Of a DNA stretch of 64,000 nucleotides, positions 16,199 to 24,350 are shown piece after piece (within the stretch, counting starts at the first letter, position 1; each line of letters begins with the position of its first letter). The position numbers and the translations under genes are program-made. The notes beneath the pieces are model-generated. The model worked only from the letters and a program-made list of their open reading frames with translations. It was not told the DNA's origin and ran no database searches. Source of the DNA: Corynebacterium sp. ES2730-CONJ. GTDB taxonomy: Bacteria > Actinomycetota > Actinomycetes > Mycobacteriales > Mycobacteriaceae. The stretch lies in assembly GCF_024834055.1 (NCBI RefSeq), contig NZ_JANUXZ010000006.1:1-64000 (forward strand). Reading direction: 5' to 3'.

Positions 16199-18937
16199 AT
16201 GGCTGAACCAGTAAACGGTAAGCACACAGAAGACACCAATTTCGCCATGATCCGTGACGGCGTGGCCAGTTACTTAAACGACGTTGATCCTGAAGAGACT
16301 CGCGAATGGATGGAATCACTCGACGGCATGCTCGCCGATTCCAGTCCGGAGCGTGCTCGTTTTATCATGCTACGACTACTCGAGCGCGCCTCGGCGAAGC
16401 GCGTCCCACTGCCGCCGATGACCTCGACCGATTATGTCAATACCATTCCTACCACCATGGAGCCGGAATTTCCCGGCGATGAGAGTATTGAAAAGCGCTA
16501 CCGGCGGTGGATGCGATGGAATGCCGCAGTGATGGTTCACCGCGCGCAGCGCCCTGGTATCGGTGTTGGTGGCCATATCTCCACCTATGCTGGTGCCGCT
16601 CCCCTCTACGAGGTTGGCTTTAACCATTTCTTTAGGGGTAAAGATCACCCAGGTGGCGGCGATCATATCTTCTTCCAGGGACATGCATCTCCTGGTATCT
16701 ATGCCCGCGCCTACCTTGAAGGTCGCCTATCCGAGGATGATCTTGATGGATTCCGCCAAGAAGTATCCCGCCCGCAGGGTGGTATACCTTCCTATCCACA
16801 CCCGCACGGAATGACCGATTTCTGGGAATTCCCCACGGTGTCTATGGGTTTGGGCCCTATGGATGCGATCTATCAGGCTCGCTTCAACCGTTACCTGCAC
16901 AACCGCGGTATTAAAGATACCTCGCAGCAGCATGTCTGGGCCTTCCTTGGTGATGGCGAAATGGACGAGCCCGAGTCGCGTGGCCTCATTCAGCTAGCCG
17001 CTTTGAATAATCTCGATAACTTGACCTTTGTTATTAACTGCAACCTGCAGCGTCTCGATGGTCCTGTGCGTGGTAATACCAAGATCATTCAAGAGCTCGA
17101 GTCATTCTTCCGCGGCGCTGGCTGGTCGGTTATTAAGGTTATTTGGGGTCGTGAGTGGGATAAACTTTTCGACGCCGACAAGGATGGCGCCCTGGTGGAA
17201 TTGATGAATACCACCCCCGATGGCGATTTCCAGACCTATAAGGCCAATGACGGCGCCTATGTGCGCGAGCACTTCTTTAATAGGGATGAGCGTACCGCCA
17301 AGCTAGTCGAGGATTGGACTGATGATGAGATCTGGCGCCTGCCTCGTGGTGGACACGATTACCGTAAGGTTTATGCCGCGTATAAGCGCGCGATGGAAGT
17401 CAAGGATCGCCCCACGGTTATCCTCGCGCATACCATCAAGGGCTACGGCTTAGGCCATAACTTCGAGGGCCGCAATGCGACCCACCAGATGAAGAAGATT
17501 ACTCTCGAGGATCTCAAAGTCTTCCGCGATAAGATGGAAATCCCCATTAGCGATGAGGTTTTGGAAAAGGATCCTTATCTGCCTCCGTATTATCACCCGG
17601 GTCCAGATTCCGAAGAGATCAAATATATGATCGAGCGCCGTAAGGAACTCGGCGGGTATCTCCCCGAGCGCCGCGTGGACTATACCCCCATCCAGGTGCC
17701 GCCTATTGAGAAGATGCGCAGCCTCCGCAAGGGTTCCGGGAAGCAGCAAGTTGCTACCACCATGGCGGTCGTCCGTGCCTTCAAGGAACTCATGCGCGAT
17801 AAGGATCTCGGCCGACGCGTGGTGCCTATCATCCCCGATGAGGCTCGTACCTTCGGTATGGACTCCTGGTTCCCCACCATGGGTATTTATAATCCTCATG
17901 GTCAAAACTACGTGCCCGTCGATCACGATCTGATGCTCTCCTATAAGGAGAGCAAGGATGGTCAGATCATGCACGAGGGTATTAATGAGGCGGGATCGGC
18001 TGCCGCCTTTATGGCTGCCGGTACCTCCTATGCCACCCACGGCGAGGCCATGATCCCGCTGTATATCTTCTACTCGATGTTCGGCTTCCAGCGCACCGGC
18101 GATTCATTCTGGGCTGCCGGCGACCAAATGGCTCGAGGCTTCATCTTAGGCGCCACCGCTGGGCGCACCACGCTCACGGGTGAAGGCCTGCAGCATATGG
18201 ATGGCCATTCCCAGATTCTGGCCTCTACCAACCCGGCAGTAGTGTCCTACGATCCCGCCTTTGCCTACGAGGTTGCCCACCTGCTCCACGAAGGTATTGA
18301 CCGTATGTACGGTCCAGGCCGCGGTGAGAATGTCATGTACTATCTCACCATCTACAATGAGCCCATCACGCAGCCAGCGGAGCCCGAGGATCTTGATATC
18401 GAGGGTCTCCACAAGGGCATGTACCTGTGGAAGAAGGCCGAGGAGACACAGTCGCACGAGGTTTCTCTCCTTGCTTCTGGTATCGGGATGCAGCAGGCCA
18501 TCAGGGCCCAGGAGATTTTGGCTAATGATTATGATGTAGCCGCCAATATCTTCTCTGTCACCTCGTGGGTCGAGCTTGCTCGCGAGGGTCACGCTAAGTC
18601 GAGGGAGCAGTTACGCCACCCCGAAAAGACCATCGAGGAAGCATTTGCGACACGCCAGTTGAAGAAGGCTCGAGGCCCGTATATTGCAGTCTCGGATTTC
18701 GCCACCGATTTGCAGGAGCAAATTCGTGCTTTCGTCCCCGGTGATTACACCACCTTAGGTGCCGATGGTTTCGGCTTCTCCGATACTCGCGAAGCAGCCC
18801 GTCGCTTCTTCAATATCGATGCTGAATCTGTTGTGGTTGCTGCTCTCAGTGCTCTCGCGCGCGACGGTCAACTTGATATCTCCGTTGCCGCCGAGGCCGC
18901 TCAGCGATTCCACATCACGGATCCAACAAAGGCCTAG
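16199..18937 (+). CDS. aceE: Pyruvate dehydrogenase E1 component, homodimeric type
   Basis: 912 residues from ATG 16199, preceded by GGAGGTG at ideal spacing; the frame is open further upstream but without family similarity. Converts pyruvate with thiamine diphosphate and transfers acetyl to the E2 lipoyl domain. The TPP motif runs from [10 protein letters not shown] to FVINCN, about 30 residues; the pyrimidine-binding half follows at about 500-700 with [16 protein letters not shown]. Length and sequence match the AceE type used by corynebacteria and mycobacteria (Rv2241), which work in a mixed PDH-OGDH complex. Followed by a strong terminator. Confidence 0.98.
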   Translation: MAEPVNGKHTEDTNFAMIRDGVASYLNDVDPEETREWMESLDGMLADSSPERARFIMLRLLERASAKRVPLPPMTSTDYVNTIPTTMEPEFPGDESIEKRYRRWMRWNAAVMVHRAQRPGIGVGGHISTYAGAAPLYEVGFNHFFRGKDHPGGGDHIFFQGHASPGIYARAYLEGRLSEDDLDGFRQEVSRPQGGIPSYPHPHGMTDFWEFPTVSMGLGPMDAIYQARFNRYLHNRGIKDTSQQHVWAFLGDGEMDEPESRGLIQLAALNNLDNLTFVINCNLQRLDGPVRGNTKIIQELESFFRGAGWSVIKVIWGREWDKLFDADKDGALVELMNTTPDGDFQTYKANDGAYVREHFFNRDERTAKLVEDWTDDEIWRLPRGGHDYRKVYAAYKRAMEVKDRPTVILAHTIKGYGLGHNFEGRNATHQMKKITLEDLKVFRDKMEIPISDEVLEKDPYLPPYYHPGPDSEEIKYMIERRKELGGYLPERRVDYTPIQVPPIEKMRSLRKGSGKQQVATTMAVVRAFKELMRDKDLGRRVVPIIPDEARTFGMDSWFPTMGIYNPHGQNYVPVDHDLMLSYKESKDGQIMHEGINEAGSAAAFMAAGTSYATHGEAMIPLYIFYSMFGFQRTGDSFWAAGDQMARGFILGATAGRTTLTGEGLQHMDGHSQILASTNPAVVSYDPAFAYEVAHLLHEGIDRMYGPGRGENVMYYLTIYNEPITQPAEPEDLDIEGLHKGMYLWKKAEETQSHEVSLLASGIGMQQAIRAQEILANDYDVAANIFSVTSWVELAREGHAKSREQLRHPEKTIEEAFATRQLKKARGPYIAVSDFATDLQEQIRAFVPGDYTTLGADGFGFSDTREAARRFFNIDAESVVVAALSALARDGQLDISVAAEAAQRFHITDPTKA

Positions 18938-18953
18938 GTCCTAGATAAAAATT

Positions 18954-18997
18954 AGAGGGCTTCTTTTTCCTAACCGGAAAGAGAAGCCCTCTTTTTC
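18954..18997. terminator. Bidirectional terminator after aceE
   Basis: Stem AGAGGGCTTCT / AGAAGCCCTCT (18954-18964 and 18982-18992) followed by TTTTTCT. It ends aceE and, read on the minus strand, the alpha/beta hydrolase gene. Confidence 0.9.
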
Positions 18998-19968
18998 TAG
19001 CGGTTACGACTGTGATGATTATCCTCTATCACTTGTGCAATGAGGTCGGCGATCTCGGCGTTGACGATCCCGGGATTCTCCATGGGTAGCATATGTCCCA
19101 CATCAGGCACCACCACCAGGCGGCCCTTGGTTAATTGGGACAATATGAAGCTTGACTGCGATTCGGGGGTGAAATCGTCCTTATCGCCCACCATGATACG
19201 GGTGGGGATATCCCGTATATATTTCAACGCCTCCGACTCATCATGTGTTTCTAAATCGTCGAGGAAGCCCACCAAGGTCTCAATTGGAGTCCCATCGATC
19301 ATCTTAATGTGGTGCTTGCGTGTCTCCTCCGTGGAGCGCGTCACGATAGCTAAATTGCTCAACAGCGGCACGAGGGTTGTTTGCAATACCTCGCGCACAT
19401 AGTCAGTCTCCTCCGCTGCGGCTCGCGCTATCGAGCGAATATCGTCCACGATAGGAAGTTGGAGCACCTGTGACAGCCCCGAATGAGCAAATGGCCTCGC
19501 TGAGGTGGAAATGAGGGCAATTCCTGCGCAACGAGAACGCAGCTGCGGGTAGCGGCGCAAGAGGTTCAGAATCACCATGCCACCCATCGAGTGGCCCACC
19601 AGAATAATTGGCCCCGTAATCTCAGCATCGTCAATAACTAGCATAACGTCATCGGCAGCTCCATCGATGGAGCATTCACTGACAGGGATGACCTCTGATT
19701 TGCCGTGCCCCCGCAGATCCATAGCCACACAGGAAACCTGATGAGCTAGCGATGCGATCTGTAAGTGCCATGAGGTGGCGGTCAGGGTATACCCGTGGAC
19801 GAATACGACCGTCACGGGTGCGTCGTTTGAGGGTTCCCCTTCGCAGTAATAGCGGACGCCGTCGGCGTTGAAGCCAGTACTGAACTGGGGTGGTCGATAC
19901 TCCTGCTCCCGGGTATTCTGTGCGATTCGCCATCTCTGATAGCGCTTCTTTAACTGACTCAGGAGCAT
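18997..19968 (-). CDS. Alpha/beta hydrolase
   Basis: 323 residues. Oxyanion region VVFVHGYTLTATSW, nucleophile elbow GHSMGGM, acid residue in MVGDKDDFTP and catalytic His in VPDVGHMLPMENP: a complete Ser-Asp-His hydrolase of the broad esterase/epoxide-hydrolase type. The N-terminus (about 1-35) is basic and not a clear signal peptide. Substrate cannot be told. It is convergent with aceE and divergent from the acyl carrier protein gene, so a link to lipid metabolism is only suggestive. Confidence 0.88.
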   Translation of the reverse strand: MLLSQLKKRYQRWRIAQNTREQEYRPPQFSTGFNADGVRYYCEGEPSNDAPVTVVFVHGYTLTATSWHLQIASLAHQVSCVAMDLRGHGKSEVIPVSECSIDGAADDVMLVIDDAEITGPIILVGHSMGGMVILNLLRRYPQLRSRCAGIALISTSARPFAHSGLSQVLQLPIVDDIRSIARAAAEETDYVREVLQTTLVPLLSNLAIVTRSTEETRKHHIKMIDGTPIETLVGFLDDLETHDESEALKYIRDIPTRIMVGDKDDFTPESQSSFILSQLTKGRLVVVPDVGHMLPMENPGIVNAEIADLIAQVIEDNHHSRNR

Positions 19969-20092
19969 AAATATTACACTACCGCATGAGGCGCGTAGCC
20001 TTAGATGTGATAGTTAAAAAATAACAAGAGCGCGGTATGAGATAGTTGACATTTCCCTCTTTCTCAGCGCGCGTTGGAAGGATCCCCCAATC

Positions 20093-20413
20093 ATGTCATC
20101 ACTCCACGATCAACTGCAGGCTCTGATTACTCCCGATGAACCTGAGGAAATGTCCGAGGACTATCCCCAGCTTCGGGCTTTACTATCCCGCCTCAGTGGA
20201 ATTGATGCCGAGAGCATCCTCCCGGAGGCAACACTTAAGGAAGGGCTTGGTTTAAGCTCGCTGGATCTTATAGAAATCGCCATTAGGATTGAAGATCAGT
20301 GGGGCTTAAAGGCAAGCTTTGAACGCTACGCGAAGGTTGAGACAGTCGCCGATCTGCGCGCCTTAGTTGACGGGCGTGAGGGAGACGAGGAATCCGAACT
20401 CGGCGGCGAGTGA
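20093..20413 (+). CDS. Acyl carrier protein (AcpM-like)
   Basis: 106 residues. The carrier motif is GLGLSSLDLIEIA, with S56 as the expected phosphopantetheine attachment site; the usual Asp before that Ser is here Ser (SSL instead of DSL). A four-helix ACP of about 80 residues is flanked by an acidic N-terminal extension and an acidic C-terminal tail (DGREGDEESE), as in mycobacterial and corynebacterial AcpM. It would carry acyl chains in fatty or mycolic acid synthesis. AAGGA lies 10 nt before the ATG. Its 3' end overlaps a convergent small gene. Confidence 0.9.
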   Translation: MSSLHDQLQALITPDEPEEMSEDYPQLRALLSRLSGIDAESILPEATLKEGLGLSSLDLIEIAIRIEDQWGLKASFERYAKVETVADLRALVDGREGDEESELGGE

Positions 20414-20662
20414 TTTCATCATGGACTCTAGTTCCGCGAACTCTTTCGCTTCAGCGTTAAGTACTTGACGGCAGTCTACTGCACCCCTTTTACGCGACTT
20501 TCGCCATGTTGTGCATTGCGCTACGTCTAAATAGTCTGTTCCCGGCAATGCTGCGACAGGTTCAGACTGTAATGCCGAGGCCATTGCTTCTTCGACTCGC
20601 ATGCGACAGCGAGTCGGCATCCCCCAGATTTTTAAGACTGCAAAATTCAAGGTGGTGGGCAT
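20363..20662 (-). CDS. Small hypothetical protein overlapping acpM
   Basis: 99 residues from ATG 20662, with AAAGGA at 7 nt, a good ribosome site; the frame opens further to 20704. Begins MPTTLNFAVLKIWGMPTRCR and ends in a helical stretch AEAKEFAELESMMKSLAAEF. Its last 17 codons are antisense to the end of the ACP gene. No family is recognised, there is no signal peptide, and it has three cysteines. The ribosome site and composition favour a real gene. Confidence 0.5.
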   Translation of the reverse strand: MPTTLNFAVLKIWGMPTRCRMRVEEAMASALQSEPVAALPGTDYLDVAQCTTWRKSRKRGAVDCRQVLNAEAKEFAELESMMKSLAAEFGFLVSLTPVN

Positions 20663-20818
20663 GGTGGTGTCCTTTCGTTTAACAAGTTCTGTCTTCCCCA
20701 ACAAACTTGTGAATAAACAAAAGGAATCACCCTATGATTCAACGCAGAATGAAGCCACAAATCAACTCTCAAGGCGAGCTTTAACCCCCAGCTCACCACC
20801 TATGTATTAAAGCTAAAG

Positions 20819-21619
20819 TTAAGCTTTAAAGATCTCTTCGTTGGCCACAGCCCACAGATCTTTAGCCCACGGACCAAAGGGGCGATCAGTCAGCACCACC
20901 GCACCTTTGCCGCTACGGGGGTGCACCCACATAAAAGTGCCCGACTGCCCAAAGTGGCCCACTATATCGGCAGGCATGGACCGACCCAACCAGTGCGGCG
21001 ATTTTTCTCCATGGATCTCGAATCCTAAGCCCCAGGGGCAGGGTTTGTGCATGCCATAGCCTGGCACAATCCCATCTAGCTGTGGATACTGGACGGTCCA
21101 CGCCTGTTTTAGGGTTTCAGAGGCAAGTAGCTGAGGGTGAGTGAGCTCTTGCATGAACGCTAGGAGATCTCGCACACAACTTCGCGCCTCGTGCCCTGCC
21201 GATCCCCATAAAGAAGTAGCAGTCATTCCTAAGGGCTGGAATATCGCTTCATCGAGGTAGGTGGCAAAGCTCATCTCTGCTTCTGCTTGCACTTTCTGCG
21301 CTAGCATCTCAAACCCGTAGGAGGAGTAGATGCGCCGCGTCAGTGGTGGCTTTGCGCTGTCAGAGGCGCTAAAACCGACTCCCGAGGCGTGGCTGAGCAG
21401 GTGTCTCGCGGTGATGTTGTTGGGGAAGATCTCCTCGTCCAGCTCGAAAATGCCTTCTTCATAGGCGATGAGGAAGCCGTAGGTTGCAAGAAGTTTCGTC
21501 ACACTTGCGAGCTCAAAAATATGCTGCGGATCGCCGTATAGCTGAGGTGGCTGCGCAGGATCGCTCATGATTGCTGCGGACACGGTATCGACAGGCCACT
21601 GGCTGAAATCGGAAGACAT
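20819..21619 (-). CDS. Serine hydrolase, class C beta-lactamase/DD-peptidase fold
   Basis: 266 residues. SVTK is the SxxK nucleophile box, followed by SHASGVGFS and the YSSYGFEML tyrosine motif; HFGQSGTFMWVHPRSGKGAVVLTDR corresponds to the HxG-type third motif. Such proteins hydrolyse esters or act on peptidoglycan; many are of unknown substrate. No signal peptide is seen, which argues for a cytoplasmic esterase-like role. It is 10 bp downstream of the TRIC gene, probably one operon. Confidence 0.88.
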   Translation of the reverse strand: MSSDFSQWPVDTVSAAIMSDPAQPPQLYGDPQHIFELASVTKLLATYGFLIAYEEGIFELDEEIFPNNITARHLLSHASGVGFSASDSAKPPLTRRIYSSYGFEMLAQKVQAEAEMSFATYLDEAIFQPLGMTATSLWGSAGHEARSCVRDLLAFMQELTHPQLLASETLKQAWTVQYPQLDGIVPGYGMHKPCPWGLGFEIHGEKSPHWLGRSMPADIVGHFGQSGTFMWVHPRSGKGAVVLTDRPFGPWAKDLWAVANEEIFKA

Positions 21620-21629
21620 AATTCTTAAC

Positions 21630-22418
21630 TTAGCGCGCTTGCTTGGTGTTTTTAAACTCCCCCTCGAAGGTGGGATTAGAACCGCGCCCTTTATTCCACC
21701 CCTTGCGCTCCGCGCGCTTGATAAGAGCTCTCAGCTGGGCTGCCGTCATATTCACAGGTGCCCACTCGGAGCTTCTAAAGAGGACCCATCCGCGCCAGTA
21801 GGCAATAATCGCAAGACCCGCCCCAATTAGTGGCGCAATAATCATCCCGATAACGTCATGGCCTGCAGCATGACTAAAGGCCATGGCTGCGGCACTCGCA
21901 GAAGCAGGTACTGCATAGAGTGTGCCTCCGCCGAAAATTGTGGGCACTTGCCCGGTGACAACATCTCGGATCATTCCGCCGCCCACGGCGGTTATGACGC
22001 CCATGAATACCGCAGAAACAAGCGGCATATCGAAGGTCACTGCCTTCACGCACCCGGTGACAGCCCAGACACCTAGGATAATGGCATCGGCATGTACCTT
22101 GAAGAGCTCCCACGCACGACCTTTGAGTGCGGTGACGAGGGCAATCACCGCGCCGAGTAGGGCAAGGAGGAGGTAGGTGGGATCAGCGATGGCCGCAGCG
22201 GTACCGCGCTGCATGAGCACATCACGGATCATACCACCACCGAGTGCCGAAAATAGGGCTAGGAAGACAAAACCTACGAAGTCAAAATTCCGCTGCCGCG
22301 CAATCGTGCCCCCAATGATTCCATTGAGGACAACCCCTATGAGGTCAAAAATTTGGTAGAGATTCCAAATCAAGGGGTCGACGTCAGCCACTTCGCACCG
22401 AGCTTTCTTTTTGTACAA
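21630..22418 (-). CDS. Trimeric intracellular cation channel (TRIC/UPF0126) family protein
   Basis: 262 residues, about seven membrane helices. Two repeats carry the signature GGGMIRDV (ALGGGMIRDVLMQRG and AVGGGMIRDVVTGQ), the mark of the bacterial TRIC/YadS/YicG family, which form potassium-permeable trimers. The C-terminal tail is basic and cytoplasmic. The start is unclear: TTG 22418 gives the longest form, GTG 22391 is an alternative just before the first helix. Confidence 0.9.
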   Translation of the reverse strand: MYKKKARCEVADVDPLIWNLYQIFDLIGVVLNGIIGGTIARQRNFDFVGFVFLALFSALGGGMIRDVLMQRGTAAAIADPTYLLLALLGAVIALVTALKGRAWELFKVHADAIILGVWAVTGCVKAVTFDMPLVSAVFMGVITAVGGGMIRDVVTGQVPTIFGGGTLYAVPASASAAAMAFSHAAGHDVIGMIIAPLIGAGLAIIAYWRGWVLFRSSEWAPVNMTAAQLRALIKRAERKGWNKGRGSNPTFEGEFKNTKQAR

Positions 22419-22975
22419 CGACGATCTAATGGCACAGCAATCACTAACTGTACAAAAATTTTTGGCGATATCCTAAGAGTGGTTCATCCTCCACCGTGGG
22501 AAAATCTAGCAGTCCATTCGTTGGGGTCTACTGACATAAATGCGAGCCAGCAGTCAGGAGCTGAATTTATATTTTTCTCACCTGATCATGCTTTAGCATG
22601 TGAGGCGTGCGATCTAAGGGTAGGGTGCAATTCTCCGCTTTAATTTTCTCGGTTGTTAGATGAGGCACACCTCCCAGGTTTTTAACTTGTGGACATGAAC
22701 CCCGCGATCTACTCGAGGAGGTCGCGCCGGATATAGCCCTGAGCAGCGTGAATGTGAGCTCGTTACGGTCTGAGCACACTACAGCACAGAGATCCTGCAC
22801 TGGCTGCTGCTAGGGCCTCCACTAGTGCTCGCTCCTCGCGTGTAGATCGTAGGGAGATAGCACTCCCCTGCAGGCAGGCGTGTGGACTGCATGCATCTGG
22901 GCGCGGCTCACCAAATAAATTCGCACCAGCTAAGGTCCAGAAGGGAGCATGTGCGAAGCAAGGCAAAACGCATAC
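22419..22975. other. Gene-poor interval between TRIC and tRNA-Asn
   Basis: No convincing gene. The minus frame 22763-22966 (67 residues, MPCFAHAPFWTLAGANLFGE...) has an even composition but no ribosome site and no recognised family. No IS ends or repeats were seen. It may be the remains of a lost gene, given the tRNA next to it. Confidence 0.35.
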
Positions 22976-23010
22976 GAAAAAACCCAGACTGTTGATTATC
23001 AGCCTGGGTT
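22976..23010 (-). terminator. Terminator of tRNA-Asn
   Basis: On the minus strand AACCCAGGCTG, loop, CAGTCTGGGTT followed by TTTTCG, starting about 7 nt after the tRNA end. Confidence 0.8.
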
Positions 23011-23016
23011 GTTATG

Positions 23017-23089
23017 CTCCCCCAACTGGACTCGAACCAGTAACCCTTCGATTAACAGTCGAATGCTCTGCCAATTGAGCTATGGGGGA
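23017..23089 (-). tRNA. tRNA-Asn (GTT)
   Basis: Acceptor TCCCCCA pairs with TGGGGGA, anticodon loop CTGTTAA with anticodon GTT, T arm GGTTCGAGTCC, discriminator G. CCA is not encoded. Confidence 0.97.
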
Positions 23090-23260
23090 ATATGCTTTGA
23101 GAAGCTTTGTACTTAAAGCGCCTCCGTGGCAACGATTGAAACTATACACAGGACCGCAAAGTGGCACAAATTAGCAGCTCATCGCCAATAATTTTACTCG
23201 CGATCTGAGATGAGTTTTGCCAATTATTCTTCTGAGTACTTAGCTGGTATTTTATTTTTT

Positions 23261-23334
23261 GGGGCTATAGCTCAGTCGGTTAGAGCCGCGGACTCATAAT
23301 CCGTTGGTCCCGGGTTCGAGCCCCGGTGGCCCCA
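23261..23334 (+). tRNA. tRNA with CAT anticodon (Ile2 or elongator Met)
   Basis: Cloverleaf of 74 nt: acceptor GGGGCTA/TGGCCCC, anticodon loop CTCATAA, T arm GGGTTCGAGCCCC, discriminator A, CCA not encoded. CAT could be read by Met or, after lysidine modification of C34, by Ile. The body differs from the usual actinobacterial initiator. Sequence alone does not settle which of the two elongator types it is; Ile2 seems somewhat more likely. Confidence 0.9.
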
Positions 23335-23335
23335 C

Positions 23336-23374
23336 AAAAGATCCCTGCACCTGTATGGTGCAGGGATCTTTTTC
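23336..23374 (+). terminator. Terminator after the CAT tRNA
   Basis: GATCCCTGCAC, seven-base loop, GTGCAGGGATC, then TTTTTCTT, beginning about 5 nt after the tRNA. Confidence 0.92.
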
Positions 23375-23448
23375 TTAGCTGCACATCAAGGGTATTTTCG
23401 GTAGAGTTGGAAGTCAGATTTCAACCGAGCAAAGGGAGTTTTATCCAG

Positions 23449-23694
23449 ATGTTTCAATTCGTCGTCGGGGCCGCTGCTGGCTATATTTTTGGCACCAAGG
23501 CCGGTAGACGCCGGTACGAACAAATGAAGCGGGGTTACCGGGCGACGATGAACTCCCCCGTCACCAAATACGCGCTCGGAAAAACTCGTTCCGCTCTTGC
23601 CAATAAGCTTGACCCTCAGCCTCGTTTGCGCGAAGTCAAAGGCGTGAAGAAGAGTAAGAACGACCCCGAAATCTTTGAAGTAGACCACGATTAA
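23449..23694 (+). CDS. YtxH-like small membrane-associated protein
   Basis: 81 residues from ATG 23449 (AAAGGGAG 10 nt upstream); the longer frame begins inside the tRNA and is not real. FQFVVGAAAGYIFGTKAGRRRYEQM is a glycine-rich membrane-associating helix followed by a basic GTKAGRRRYE motif, the pattern of short YtxH-type proteins of mycobacteria and corynebacteria. The tail is basic then acidic. Function unknown. The lipoprotein gene starts 29 bp downstream. Confidence 0.8.
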   Translation: MFQFVVGAAAGYIFGTKAGRRRYEQMKRGYRATMNSPVTKYALGKTRSALANKLDPQPRLREVKGVKKSKNDPEIFEVDHD

Positions 23695-23723
23695 TGACTA
23701 GAAAGACATTTAAGGACACGATT

Positions 23724-24305
23724 ATGGCACGTTCCCTGCGCTTCTCCGCAGTCGCCCTCTCATCCCTCACCATTGCAGGACTCGGCCTTGCGGCATGTAC
23801 CCCTCCTTCTCATATTGATTCCGACAAGAAAGTCGATACCGCGGTAGACGGTCAGGTGGCCGTTAAGAGCACCGAGGGTATGGAGGATAAGGAAGCCGCC
23901 GAGATGACCACGAGTGTGGAAAAAGCCGCACCCAGGGAAGAAAACGTCACGGTAGCTCTCTCCGCAACCGAACTCACTGAGGGAGAGCTCGTCGATGTAG
24001 AGATCACTGGGCTGGCCGCGGAAGCTGGTTATTATACGGCTATTTGCAAGACTCCCACCCCCGATGGTGCTGCACCACTATGTACAGGCACCTTGACTGA
24101 CCCCAATACCGCTGCGTGGCTGAAAGGCGACGATAGCGGCACCGTGAAGATCTCCGACGACGGCACCGCTACCTTTACCTTGACTGCTACCGCTGTTGGT
24201 GAGGGTGTCGATTGTTCCACTGATGCTTGCTTATTGCAGGTTTTCGGTGATCACACTGAGGGCTTCCGCCCTGTTGCTGCCATCCCTGTTGCGTTTAAGG
24301 CCTAG
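23724..24305 (+). CDS. Lipoprotein with neocarzinostatin-like fold
   Basis: 193 residues from ATG 23724 (AAGGA at 7 nt). Lipoprotein signal peptide ending LGLAAC, with C25 as the lipidated cysteine. After an acidic linker, residues about 80-193 resemble the enediyne apoprotein (neocarzinostatin) family: TELTEGELVDVEITGL, YTAICKTP..., and VDCSTDACLLQVFGDHTEG with two cysteine pairs. In Streptomyces such domains hold chromophores; in corynebacteria their ligand is unknown, and an exported binding protein is the safest call. Followed by a terminator. Confidence 0.8.
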   Translation: MARSLRFSAVALSSLTIAGLGLAACTPPSHIDSDKKVDTAVDGQVAVKSTEGMEDKEAAEMTTSVEKAAPREENVTVALSATELTEGELVDVEITGLAAEAGYYTAICKTPTPDGAAPLCTGTLTDPNTAAWLKGDDSGTVKISDDGTATFTLTATAVGEGVDCSTDACLLQVFGDHTEGFRPVAAIPVAFKA

Positions 24306-24318
24306 AAATCTCAGGTAT

Positions 24319-24350
24319 AAAAAAGCCCACTTCGGTGGGCTTTTTCTTTA
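24319..24350. terminator. Bidirectional terminator between lipoprotein gene and dnaG
   Basis: AAAAAGCCCAC TTCG GTGGGCTTTTT: a GC stem with a stable tetraloop and T-runs on both strands. It serves the lipoprotein gene and dnaG. Confidence 0.93.

Noticed and set aside
17450..18040. 196-residue minus frame inside aceE
   Set aside because: His/Leu/Gly-rich shadow of a highly conserved gene; no start signal.
22763..22966. 67-residue frame as a possible gene or transposase remnant
   Set aside because: No ribosome site, no recognised motif; listed only as part of the empty interval.
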